From positions 186,001-250,000 of the forward strand of contig CAVQUF010000003.1 of assembly GCA_963716865.1 (NCBI GenBank): a stretch of 64,000 nt of DNA. The letters run 5' to 3'. The position numbers and the translations under genes were made by a program. Positions 33,409 to 41,275 of the stretch are shown here, in pieces. The notes under the pieces are model-generated. The model saw only the letters and a list, made by a program, of their open reading frames with translations, did no database searches and was not told the DNA's origin. The stretch comes from AC-32 sp963716865 (GTDB lineage Bacteria > Actinomycetota > Thermoleophilia > Gaiellales > Gaiellaceae). How positions within the stretch are numbered: the first letter of the stretch is position 1; each line of letters opens with the position of its first letter.

Positions 33409-34837
33409 CTACCTGTGGGGCGGGCGCACCGGTAGCAGCATCGGCCGCCGCGGCTTCTGCGCGAAGTTGAAGTCGAGCGCTACGTTCCCCAGGATCGCCA
33501 TGTTCTCTCGAACGCTCGGGCGAGGGTCGGGCCGCCCGTCCGTCACCGGGTCGAGACGCTGGCCGCCGAGGAAGTCGTCCTCGATGAACTTGACGTAGGC
33601 ATCGAAGCTCAACACCTGGTGGTCGATGAAGCCGCGACGGGCGTACGGCGAGATCACCAGGCCCGGCACACGTAGCCCGTAGCCGTTCACGTCCACTTTC
33701 GGCGGGACGACGTGGTCGTAGAACCCGCCCCAGTCGTCCCAGGTGAGGAAGATCGCACTCGAGGACCAGTCGGGGCTCCGCATGACGGCGTTGATCACGC
33801 TCGTCACGTAGGCCTGGCCGTTCGTGATCGAGGACGGCGGATGCTCGCTGACCGGGTTGCTGGGCACGAGCCAGGAGACGGCGGGCAGCTTCCCGTTCCG
33901 CGCCGCGCGGAAGAAGTACTTCGTCGAGACGATGTTGCGGAGCTGCCGATCCTGTCGAACAGTGGAGAACCAGGGCAGCGGATTCCAGATGCCGGGCGTC
34001 TTCGCATGCTGCGGAACCGAGCCGCAGATCATCTCGTCTTCCTCGCAGTCCGGCTGCGCGCCGGTGAAGACGTAGTAGCGCCAGGAGACTTGGTTCTTGT
34101 GAAGCAGGTAGGTGAGGTCGGTCCAGGCGTAGTCGGGCTTCCGGTTCGTGGGGTTCTGGGGCTCGTGCGGCGGTGCGGGCGGGTTTTGGACCGCGTTCAC
34201 ACAGCTCATCGGGTCGCCGTGCTTGCTGCACCGCGCCGACCACTCGGAGACGCCGAACAGGTGGGCGGGCAGGCTCCACGAGGTGGTCGGCTCGAACATG
34301 TGGTCCTGGAGGACGAAGTTCCGGGCATAGGCCCAGTAGTTCGGGATCTCGCGCCGGTCGTGGTAGCCCATGACGTCAGACGGGCGCCCCCAGGTGCACT
34401 GCGGCGCGTTCGGCTGCGCCTTGCAGCCGCTGATCAGGCCGCCCCGAGCCTCCTTGATGAAGCCGTCCATCCGGCCGCCGTTGACGTCGCGGACTGCATT
34501 CATGTGCTGGTGGGGGCCGCCGGCGTCCCGAACCGACCGGTCGTGGTAGGGCCTTAGGCAGACGTGCCGGATCGGGTCGGGCACGCAGGCCGTGAACCTT
34601 CCCTGTTGCCTCGGGAACCCGTCCGCGCCCGGATAGGTGCCGAAGTAGTGATCGAAGGAGCGGTTCTCCTGCATGATCACGATCACGTGGCGGATCTTGT
34701 GGATCCCCGCAAGCGACGGAGCGTCGGCGGCCGTGACGGAAGCCGTGTCGCGCAGCGGCGCGAGAGCACAGAAGCCCGCCCACGAGCAGTGCAGCCCCAA
34801 GCGGGACGAAAACGCCGAACCTCCAGGGCCTTGCCAT
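33409..34837 (-). CDS. Phosphoesterase/phospholipase C family protein, secreted (signal peptide out of frame)
   Basis: The mature part is a non-specific phospholipase C/acid phosphatase-type protein of about 440 residues: HVIVIMQENRSFDHYFGTYPGADGF holds the metal ligands Glu-Asn and the catalytic residue region; WSLPAHLFGVSEWSA and FLTWDDWGGFYDHVVPP supply further ligands. The signal peptide MARPWRFGVFVPLGAALLV begins at ATG 34837 after GAGGTGAGAGCG, but lies in another frame. The frames meet near 34755, where removing one base joins them. Without that join, the 463-residue frame starts at 34800 and lacks a signal. The function is hydrolysis of phosphate esters outside the cell. Confidence 0.83.
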
Positions 34838-35054
34838 CGCTCTCACCTCGGTCTCAATCGTCGCGGCGGCGGTGCCCGGAGGCATCAGGGGGGCCGCTGA
34901 TCGGGGCGCCGAAGGTACTTAGCCCAAGTTGGCTACTCCGGCTGGCGTCTGCCCCGACCGTAACTGCGCTCCAGGCTCCCCTTGGGCGCGATGATCCCTG
35001 GTCGAGTAGTACGGAACTTGCAGCGCCGCCGCGTGTGGAGCAGACTCGAAGGGC

Positions 35055-35663
35055 GTGTCCGAGCTCAAGGCCATCGGCGCTGACGTCGAAGACGCGATCG
35101 AGCGCGTCCGGGTTCCCGCCTACATGATCGATGCCCAAGGGATCGTCCAGTGGCTGAATCCCGCGGCGCAGAAGCTCGTCGGAGATGTTCGCGGCCAACC
35201 GCTTACGTCCGTCGTCGCGCCCGAGGAATCGCAACGGGCGCGAGCGATCTTCAGGAGGAACCTTCTCGGACCGTCGAGCGGGTCAGACAACAAGGGCGTG
35301 ATCATCGGCGCCGACGGACAGCGAGTGTCCGTCGAGCTCAGCGCGGTTCCGCTCCGCAGCGGTGGGCGAGTGATCGGGGTCTTCGGCCAAGTCAAGGACA
35401 TCGAAGAAGAACCTCCTCCACCGCCGCACCCGCACCTGTCGCCGCGACAGGGCGAGGTGCTGCACCTGCTCGAGCGCGGCCGCTCGACCGAGCAAATCGC
35501 GGAGGAGCTGCAGCTCAGCATCGAGACCGTCCGCAACCACATCCGCTCCCTGTTACGAGTGCTAGGCGTCCACTCTCGCCTTGAGGCGGTCGCACTGGCG
35601 CGGCGACGGTACCTCGATGCGGCCGACCTGTCCCGAGAGCGCAGCACCCCTGTCGCGGGCTGA
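35055..35663 (+). CDS. PAS domain LuxR-type transcriptional regulator
   Basis: A 202-residue regulator. Residues 15-118 form a PAS fold (VRVPAYMIDAQGIVQWLNPAAQKLVG, then VELSAVPLRSGGRVIGVFGQVKDI). A proline/histidine linker (PPPPHPHLSP) follows, then the LuxR HTH: LSPRQGEVLHLLERGRSTEQIAEELQLSIETVRNHIRSLL. There is no receiver domain, so the signal acts through the PAS, perhaps a small ligand or redox cue. Its start is divergent from the phosphoesterase (217 bp apart), which makes it a candidate regulator of that gene. It is the last gene before tRNA remnant 1. Confidence 0.88.
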   Translation: MSELKAIGADVEDAIERVRVPAYMIDAQGIVQWLNPAAQKLVGDVRGQPLTSVVAPEESQRARAIFRRNLLGPSSGSDNKGVIIGADGQRVSVELSAVPLRSGGRVIGVFGQVKDIEEEPPPPPHPHLSPRQGEVLHLLERGRSTEQIAEELQLSIETVRNHIRSLLRVLGVHSRLEAVALARRRYLDAADLSRERSTPVAG

Positions 35664-35797
35664 GACCGGGCGACGCTCGACAGCCATTCGGTTCAGCTCG
35701 TGTATCAACCCGAAGGGGCCGCCCGGACTGGGCTTGGTGTTTGACGTCAACTAGTGGAAGACCGCATCATCTCCGCGATCGCGGTGGTCTCACCTCA

Positions 35798-35839
35798 ATG
35801 GTCGGGAAATGCGGGTTCGAGTCCCGTCGCTCCCGCCTC
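35798..35839 (+). repeat. Attachment-like repeat 1 (tRNA-Asp 3' end)
   Basis: Bases 35811-35836 are identical to the last 26 bases around the 3' end of tRNA-Asp (31933-31958): T arm plus 3' acceptor strand. The whole 42-bp unit, including 13 unrelated bases on the left, is repeated without change at 39106-39147. No D arm or anticodon arm is present, so this is not a gene. It lies in the 250-bp gap 35664-35913, which holds nothing else I can identify. Confidence 0.85.
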
Positions 35840-35913
35840 ATTCCCGGCTGCCGCGGCCGCACTTGTCGGCCGCGGCGGCCGGGGACAAGCCATAGGGCCT
35901 CGGCGATAATCGT

Positions 35914-36510
35914 CTAGGGCTGGTACTGCTGGTCGAGTGAGAGGGCAGGGTTGGGATACTTCTCGCCGACGCGGATCCAGAAGCCGAACCCGCTGGGGTT
36001 CTTGCCGCTGAGGCGCCGGGCGAGCTCGGAGACGCTGATTCTCGCGTGTCCCGCTCCTGCAGTGACGATCGTCACCGGCGCCTTCGCGGCGACGACGTAC
36101 GTCAGCAGTCGGTGGCCCTCATCGACGATGTAGTAGTCGTTGGGAACGCCCTGCCCTGGCGAGGTCGCCCCGTCTTCGACAGCCGCACCCTCCGCCGCGA
36201 CCCCGGTGAGCCACCAGGCAGGATCGAAGCGCATCTCGAAGCGGCCGCTCTTGCGGGCCAGCGACTTGATGTGCCCGTAGAGCACCATCTGGCCTGCGGG
36301 CGCGGCCGGCGGCAGCTGCACGGAGAGCAACGGTGTTGTCTCCGACTTCGAAGTGCTGGTGACAGTCGCGGTCTTCGTGACGGTCGTCCCGACGGTCTTC
36401 GTGACTGTCTTCGTGCTCCCGCATCCCACCGCGACGCCAGCGACTGCAATCACCAGCCCCACCAGCAAGGCGAGCACGTACACACGCCATCTCTTCGATG
36501 CCGTATGCAT
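35914..36510 (-). CDS. Putative lipoprotein of unknown function
   Basis: A 198-residue protein. Residues 6-29 are a signal segment (WRVYVLALLVGLVIAVAGVA) ending in the lipobox AVGC, so Cys is probably lipidated. A Thr/Lys-rich spacer (residues 32-60, with repeats of TKTV) keeps the globular part away from the membrane. The C-terminal part contains WWLTGVAAEGAAVED, TYVVAAKAPVTIVT and FGFWIRVGEKYPNP, which I do not recognise as a family. ATG 36510 is chosen over 36612 because AAGGAG precedes it and the signal starts at once. It is isolated between tRNA remnants 1 and 2. Confidence 0.75.
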   Translation of the reverse strand: MHTASKRWRVYVLALLVGLVIAVAGVAVGCGSTKTVTKTVGTTVTKTATVTSTSKSETTPLLSVQLPPAAPAGQMVLYGHIKSLARKSGRFEMRFDPAWWLTGVAAEGAAVEDGATSPGQGVPNDYYIVDEGHRLLTYVVAAKAPVTIVTAGAGHARISVSELARRLSGKNPSGFGFWIRVGEKYPNPALSLDQQYQP

Positions 36511-36661
36511 AGGAATCACACTCCTTCGCCCCCGGCCGCGGACGAAGCAGGACTCGACCGCACCAAGGGCAGTCGACAGTTCCAGGTTCCCTTCAGCGTG
36601 ACCGGTGTGCATCGGGGTCGCCCCGCGATCCAGTGCCTGGAACTACTGAGCCCCACCAGTA

Positions 36662-36685
36662 CGGGTTCGAGTCCCGACGCTCCCG
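36662..36685 (+). repeat. Attachment-like repeat 2 (tRNA-Asp 3' end, one mismatch)
   Basis: CGGGTTCGAGTCCCGACGCT plus CCCG matches the tRNA-Asp 3' end over 24 bases with one change (T to A). The left flank differs from that of copies 1 and 3. It lies in the 320-bp gap 36511-36830, between the divergent starts of the lipoprotein and the first propeller gene, which otherwise holds only promoter sequence. Confidence 0.75.
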
Positions 36686-36830
36686 GCTCTGTATCTCTTC
36701 CAGTCGCTGCTGGGCCGGGCCTGGAAATGTAAGGACTCCCGTCTCCGTATCTTTCGGCGCGCTGGATCCGCGACGCCCCCGATGCCGTCGAGAAGCTCGA
36801 GCGCGAGCATTTCTGACGGAGGTGAGAGCG

Positions 36831-37943
36831 ATGAGGCGACTCTCGAGGTGGGTACTTGCTCTCGCAGTGCCGCTGCTGCTTGTGCTCGCGGTACCAGCCG
36901 CCGCGACTCGCACGCCGACGCGGGAACTGAAGCACGCGAGCGGACCCATCGTGGCCCTGGCGATCGACGGCTCGCGCGTCGTCTACAGCACGCAGGGCAA
37001 TGCCGTGTACGTCTGGAACATCCGCTCGAGTTCGACTTCGCGGGTGCGGGGCTATTCGACCAGCAGTGATCCGCTTGTGCAGGAGGTGGCGATCGCAGGA
37101 GAGCGGGTCGCCTGGATCACCCGCAGCGCGTTCGGCAACAGCCACGAGACATGGGAGAACCTCTACACAGCCTCACGGACAGGGCAGAGCCGGCGACGGC
37201 TTGCCTCGGCCTTCCGCAGGGACGGTGAATCGGACACTGGAGTCGAGCTCTGGACCGGCAAGTGGATCGGTGGGCTCGTGGGCTCCGGCAACCTGCTTGC
37301 CGTCAGCAGATGGGGGACGAAGCCGACGCCCGACCAAAGCGGCCTGACCATCTCGAATGCCCGACTGAGCCTGATCAGCACAAGAGGCGGGGCCCTGCAC
37401 CCGATCGCCTCCGGGGAACAGTCGATCGTTTCGAGGGCTGCCGACTCAGGTCGCGTGGCCGTGCTCCGACAGGACGGGAGCGTCGGCATCTACTCGGCGG
37501 CGGGCGCGCTAATGAGGCAGATCATGCCCAGCTCGACCAAGGAGATCGCGATGGGCGGCGGCCGCCTCGTGGTGCTGACGCAGACGAAGACGCTCGAGGT
37601 GTACGACCCCGGGACGGGAAGGCTCGTGCACAGCTGGCCGATCAAGACCAAGCGTGCCTATCTGCAGCTCGGACACCTGCAGGCCTACGGACGAATCGCG
37701 CTCATCTCGGTTGATCCCCGCTACTGGAGCCGGAACCTGCGCATCCTCGATCTGAACACAGGTCGGAGCGTCAGCCTGCCGACCATTCCTCGCTCGGCCT
37801 GCAACGATGCCAGCGTTGGGTCGCTTGGCCTCGTCTACGCGGTCAACAGCTACAAGGCCTACGGCGGTCACCATCCGTCCGGAACGCTGGTCTTCCTCTC
37901 TACGGCACAGGTGCTCACGGCCATCTCGAGAGGCCACCTGTGA
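36831..37943 (+). CDS. Secreted beta-propeller-like protein, first of a pair
   Basis: A 370-residue protein with a signal peptide (RRLSRWVLALAVPLLLVLAVPAAA, residues 2-25). The rest is a chain of short beta-strand repeats of the type GSRVVYSTQGNAVYVWNI, GERVAWITRS, GGRLVVLTQTKTLEVYDPGTGRLV, about 40-50 residues apart, as in WD40/PQQ-like propellers. No catalytic motif is visible. The ribosome site GAGGTGAGAGCG equals that of the phosphoesterase at 34837. The stop overlaps the start of the next gene by four bases, so the two are a co-translated pair. A surface binding or scaffolding role is possible but not shown. Confidence 0.78.
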   Translation: MRRLSRWVLALAVPLLLVLAVPAAATRTPTRELKHASGPIVALAIDGSRVVYSTQGNAVYVWNIRSSSTSRVRGYSTSSDPLVQEVAIAGERVAWITRSAFGNSHETWENLYTASRTGQSRRRLASAFRRDGESDTGVELWTGKWIGGLVGSGNLLAVSRWGTKPTPDQSGLTISNARLSLISTRGGALHPIASGEQSIVSRAADSGRVAVLRQDGSVGIYSAAGALMRQIMPSSTKEIAMGGGRLVVLTQTKTLEVYDPGTGRLVHSWPIKTKRAYLQLGHLQAYGRIALISVDPRYWSRNLRILDLNTGRSVSLPTIPRSACNDASVGSLGLVYAVNSYKAYGGHHPSGTLVFLSTAQVLTAISRGHL

Positions 37944-39046
37944 GGCGGTTGTCGACGTTCGTCCTCCTCAGCGCAGCCACGCTGGCGCTCCTGCTCACTC
38001 TGCCTGGCGGTGCAGGCACCGCTCCCGCGGCGAGAGGGGAGACCGGGAAGCTCCGCACGCTGGTCAGCACAAACGCCGGAATCGAGGTGTTCGTACAAGA
38101 CACAGACTCGCTCGGCTGGATCGACTCGGGGCACGCGGTTCACGTGGCACGCCTGTCAAAGCCGAGTCGTGCAGTCGTCGGCTGGCTCGAAACAGACGTG
38201 ATCGGCGGCGGCCCGGTGGCACCACCCCAGTTGGCGCTCGGCGGCCTGCGGGCGCTCTGGCCCGGCTATGACGGCGGGGCTAGCCGCGAGACCGTCGTCA
38301 AGACGGGCGCGCTCGGCTACCACCCGAAGCGAGGGGAGCGACGAGCAGCGATCGTCGCCGTGTTCTCGTACAGCAACGACAGTTTTGAGGGCACCTACCT
38401 CGGGGGCCTCGCGGGCGACGGATCGACGCTCGTCTTCGGACAGACGGATGAGGTCTGTCCTGGGGAGCTGTGCGGACTGTTCCAAGTCGAGGGCGGCGGA
38501 GTCACCCGCGTGCTCAGCCGGAAGACATCGGTCGAGATCCCCAACGTCGCCCCTCCCGCCATGCTTGCGGTCTCGCGAGGACGAATCGCGATCGTGCCTG
38601 CGGCACCGTCGCCGTGGGCCGGAGGCTTACCGTCGCTGCCGGTGATTGCCGAGAACGGGCCCGTCCAGGTGTATGACCTCGCCGGCCGTCTGCTCTCGAG
38701 CGTGCGTCCCGTCGGCACCGTCAAGGCTGTCGCGCTCGCCTGGCCACAGATGGCTGTACTCATGCGGCGGCACGACGGCACGCGGGCGATCGAGCGCTAC
38801 AACGCCACAAGCGGCGCACTCGTCGCGACCACAGTCGTTCCTTCGACCGCCGCAGATCTGGCGCTCGGAACGGGCGGGCTGGTCTACCGTGTCGGCAGGG
38901 CGATCTACACGATTCGCGCCGGGCATCCGGTGCTCCTCTGGCGTGCCAAGGCTGTACCGATCGGCCTCTCGATCGAGGGAAGGCGTGTCGCCTGGGCTGT
39001 GAACCTCAAGGGCCGAGGGCGCATCGTTGCCTTGACGCTCCGCTAG
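37940..39046 (+). CDS. Secreted beta-propeller-like protein, second of a pair
   Basis: A 368-residue sister of the preceding protein, with a signal peptide (RRLSTFVLLSAATLALLLTL, residues 2-21). The first half has less regular strands (RETVVKTGALGYHPKRGERRA, SYSNDSFEGTYLGGLAGDG), and the second half shows propeller-like units such as GPVQVYDLAGRLLSSVRPVGTVKAVAL, GTRAIERYNATSGALVATTV and RRVAWAVNLKGRGRIVALTL. GTG 37940 overlaps the upstream stop. The two probably arose by duplication and act together. No family function is known to me. Confidence 0.76.
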   Translation: MRRLSTFVLLSAATLALLLTLPGGAGTAPAARGETGKLRTLVSTNAGIEVFVQDTDSLGWIDSGHAVHVARLSKPSRAVVGWLETDVIGGGPVAPPQLALGGLRALWPGYDGGASRETVVKTGALGYHPKRGERRAAIVAVFSYSNDSFEGTYLGGLAGDGSTLVFGQTDEVCPGELCGLFQVEGGGVTRVLSRKTSVEIPNVAPPAMLAVSRGRIAIVPAAPSPWAGGLPSLPVIAENGPVQVYDLAGRLLSSVRPVGTVKAVALAWPQMAVLMRRHDGTRAIERYNATSGALVATTVVPSTAADLALGTGGLVYRVGRAIYTIRAGHPVLLWRAKAVPIGLSIEGRRVAWAVNLKGRGRIVALTLR

Positions 39047-39105
39047 GTGGTTCCGGGCCGGCTCACCGAGAGGAGGCACGCCGGGCTCGGGGCGACTTGA
39101 CTTCG

Positions 39106-39147
39106 ATGGTCGGGAAATGCGGGTTCGAGTCCCGTCGCTCCCGCCTC
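39106..39147 (+). repeat. Attachment-like repeat 3 (tRNA-Asp 3' end)
   Basis: Identical over 42 bases to copy 1 at 35798-35839, including the tRNA-Asp-derived 26 bases at 39119-39144. It marks the far border of the island. The inverted hairpin element at 39157 follows 10 bp later. Confidence 0.85.
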
Positions 39148-39156
39148 TCTTCCCAT

Positions 39157-39193
39157 CGAAAGTCCGCCCGCACCGCGGGCATGACGACTTTCG
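39157..39193. repeat. Inverted hairpin repeat, copy 2
   Basis: CGAAAGTC (39157-39164) pairs with GACTTTCG (39186-39193), and inside that GCCCGC pairs with GCGGGC. It is the same element as 33311-33346. It stands between the tRNA remnant and the stop of the convergent gene at 39224 and may also end transcription. Confidence 0.7.
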
Positions 39194-39223
39194 ACGGCAT
39201 CACTCTCGATCGAGCCTCGCGAG

Positions 39224-39496
39224 CTAGGCGTCGTACTTTCCGCCGAATACTGCCGCCTGGGGCTTGGACTTGTGACCGGCTTCCTGGAGGATCGCCGGGA
39301 CCTCGGGGTCGGAGACGAAGTTCTGCCAGCCCGCCTCGTCCCAGTCGAGGAGCACCCAGACCCGGTCTTCCTCATTGGGATCGCGAAAGACGGTCGAGCC
39401 CTTGGAGCCGTGCTGCTTTCGCTTCTCGGCGCCCTTGGTCGAGAAGATCTTCTCGAAGCGGTCGAAATCCTCGACCTTCGTCGTTGCCAGAAGCAT
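39224..39496 (-). CDS. Small ABM-fold hypothetical protein (antibiotic monooxygenase-like)
   Basis: A 90-residue protein. The pattern LLATTKVEDFDRFEKIFSTKGAEKRKQHGSK, then VFRDPNEEDRVWVLLDWDEAGWQNFVSDPEVPAILQEAG, is that of ferredoxin-like ABM domains and related proteins of unknown activity, which usually form dimers. No catalytic residue can be named. ATG 39496 is chosen because GGAGGAGGAAG precedes it directly; the longer frame to 39571 lies in non-coding sequence. It is 58 bp downstream of the YcaQ-type gene on the same strand and may be co-transcribed. Confidence 0.75.
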   Translation of the reverse strand: MLLATTKVEDFDRFEKIFSTKGAEKRKQHGSKGSTVFRDPNEEDRVWVLLDWDEAGWQNFVSDPEVPAILQEAGHKSKPQAAVFGGKYDA

Positions 39497-39554
39497 CTCT
39501 TCCTCCTCCGTTGTCCCCGGCGCCACCGCTCCACGCCGATGGTGAGGGGCGAGT

Positions 39555-40634
39555 CTACGGGACGACCGCATCCAACCCGAGCCACGCGGCCAGGTTGTCC
39601 AGCTCGGCCTGCACGGCCTTGGTGATCGGGCGGGTGAACTTCACGTCCTCGTGGATCGCGTTCACGCGCAACACCGAGGCCTTGCGGTCGGCGGTGGCGT
39701 CGAGCTTTCCAACAAGCCGGTCGCCGTGGAGGATCGGGAGCGCGAAGTAGCCCCAGCGTCGCCTGGCCGCGGGCTTGTACATCTCGAGCGTGTACTCGAA
39801 GTCGAACAGCTCCTGGGCACGGGCCCGGTCGTAGACGAGCCGGTCGAACGGAGACAGCAGCGCCGTGCGCCCCTCGAAGTCCCCGCCGAGCGCAGAGGGG
39901 TCGACGCGCCAGTCGCCCTTCGTGCCCTCGACCACCGCCGGCTCGCCGGCCTCGCCGACGACGACCGGCTCGATCGGCATCGCGGTGCCCTTCTCCCGGG
40001 CGATGCCGAGCGAGGCGAGCCGCCGCTCGTCCCTGACCCGGCCAGCCTCCTCGACCGACGGGACGACGAAGTCGGCCGGGTACACGCGACCGGCCAGGTC
40101 CCACAGGCGCTCGCGCCCGACGCGCCCGGCGATCGCGACCTCGCCGCGCATCATCAGGAACTCCAGCATCTGGGTGACGTTGCGGTTGTGGGTCCACCCG
40201 GTCGAGGCCCACGGCACCACGCATGTGTCCGGGATGTCGCGTGAGGTCATCGGCCCGGACTTGCGGAGCAGCTTGAGGACGTCGCGCCGGAACGCGTCGT
40301 TGTCGCGGAGCCAGGCGCGCTGCTGCTCGTAGCTCGGCCAGTCGGCCGCGCCGGCGAGGACCAGGCCGAGGTCGCTCATCGGCCGCACCAGCGCGTTGTG
40401 CTCGAACAGCGTGCGGTCCTCCTCCAGCGCCTGCGTGAGATGGGCGGGCCGGTACGCCGAGCCGAGCCGGCTCCAGGCGACGAGGTCAGCGCTCGGCGCG
40501 ATGGCCGCGGTCGGGTCGATCTGCAGCAGGGTCAGCTGCTGCACGGCCGCGAGCAGCTCGGTCGGACGGGATGCGTCGAGCAGCTGCGCGCGCACCGCGA
40601 TGCGCCGGGCCTGCGCCTTCGTGAGCCGGTGCAC
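39555..40634 (-). CDS. Winged-helix DNA glycosylase family protein (YcaQ/AlkX-like)
   Basis: A 359-residue protein of the HTH_42 family that includes E. coli YcaQ and Streptomyces AZL4-type enzymes, which unhook DNA interstrand crosslinks. Visible are LTKAQARRIAVRAQLL at the start, LTLLQIDPTAAIAPSADLVAWSRLG (the QIDP motif), and the C-terminal LLSPFDRLVYDRARAQELFDFEYTLEMYKPAARRRWGYFALPIL. The length is typical. The predicted role is repair of bulky or crosslinked bases. The second catalytic Glu/Gln cannot be assigned by eye. It is a lone gene with the ABM-like gene behind it. Confidence 0.85.
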   Translation of the reverse strand: MHRLTKAQARRIAVRAQLLDASRPTELLAAVQQLTLLQIDPTAAIAPSADLVAWSRLGSAYRPAHLTQALEEDRTLFEHNALVRPMSDLGLVLAGAADWPSYEQQRAWLRDNDAFRRDVLKLLRKSGPMTSRDIPDTCVVPWASTGWTHNRNVTQMLEFLMMRGEVAIAGRVGRERLWDLAGRVYPADFVVPSVEEAGRVRDERRLASLGIAREKGTAMPIEPVVVGEAGEPAVVEGTKGDWRVDPSALGGDFEGRTALLSPFDRLVYDRARAQELFDFEYTLEMYKPAARRRWGYFALPILHGDRLVGKLDATADRKASVLRVNAIHEDVKFTRPITKAVQAELDNLAAWLGLDAVVP

Positions 40635-40837
40635 GAGCCGGAGGCTACGTCAGAGCGCCGGATCTACGTGGGTGCAGGGCGGCTGGCCGAGCCGAAGCCA
40701 TGCTAGGGCCGGGGGGTCCGGTTAGCGCGCCATCGGAGCGGGGCCGCCCCTCCCCGTTTGCGCCTGGCGAGCCTACGCGAAGCGCCCGTACCCAAAAGGG
40801 TGATATCGCCGCTCCGACCGACACGAACTTCCCGCTG

Positions 40838-41275
40838 CTAGCGGAACTTCGACGGCACGATCACGAGTGGACACGGTGCCTCATGGGCGAGCCGCCGGCT
40901 GACGGAGCCCAGGAGCAGGCTCGCTGCGGTGCCGTGGCCGCGTGAGCCGACGACGAGCAGCGTGGCGCCCTGCGCCTGCTCGACCAGCATCGTGGCGGGG
41001 TGACCTTCGACCGAGAGCGCCTCGGCCTCGACCCCGAGGCCGGTCGCGAGCTCAACGGCCCTGCGCAAGACGTCTTCGGCACGCCGTTCGGCGTCCAGGA
41101 AGGCGTCGGGCGTCGGCACGAACGCCTCGCCCACGTACGTGGCGGGAGGGGCCTCCCACGCGCAGACGATCCGGAGGGGAAGGCCGCGAAGCGTCGCCTC
41201 CTCGGCCGCGAAACGGAGCGCGGACTCAGCTCCGGGCGAGCCGTCGAAACCTACGACGACACTCGGCGCAGTCAC
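40838..41275 (-). CDS. Universal stress protein (UspA family)
   Basis: A 145-residue single USP domain. The start VVVGFDGSPGAESALRFAAEEA is typical, and the ATP-binding pattern G-2x-G-9x-G-S is fully present in VVGSRGHGTAASLLLGSVS (about residues 106-124). It should bind ATP and be induced by stress. The GTG start overlaps the stop of the MFS gene upstream (GTGA), so it is co-translated with the exporter. The 203-bp gap 40635-40837 downstream holds nothing I recognise. Confidence 0.9.
   Translation of the reverse strand: MTAPSVVVGFDGSPGAESALRFAAEEATLRGLPLRIVCAWEAPPATYVGEAFVPTPDAFLDAERRAEDVLRRAVELATGLGVEAEALSVEGHPATMLVEQAQGATLLVVGSRGHGTAASLLLGSVSRRLAHEAPCPLVIVPSKFR

Larger units (their letters stand above)
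31958..39147 (+). mobile_element. Putative tRNA-Asp genomic island, built in steps
   Basis: This segment starts at the 3' end of tRNA-Asp and ends at the last of three copies of that 3' end. It carries a GH3 gene, a phosphoesterase, a PAS-LuxR regulator (before copy 1 at 35798), a lipoprotein (between copies 1 and 2) and two secreted beta-propeller-like proteins (between copies 2 and 3). A second repeat, an inverted hairpin, is present at 33311 and 39157. No integrase, transposase or phage gene is visible, so this may be a remnant or an element moved in trans. The borders are inferred from the repeats. Confidence 0.55.

Noticed and set aside
33163..33435. Small 90-codon gene between the GH3 and phosphoesterase genes
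   Set aside because: No ribosome site, an Arg/Gly/Pro-rich product and it crosses the inverted hairpin repeat and the end of the phosphoesterase gene.
35811..35836. Second, third and fourth tRNA genes
   Set aside because: The copies at 35811, 36662 and 39119 hold only the T arm and 3' acceptor strand; D and anticodon arms and a matching 5' acceptor are missing.
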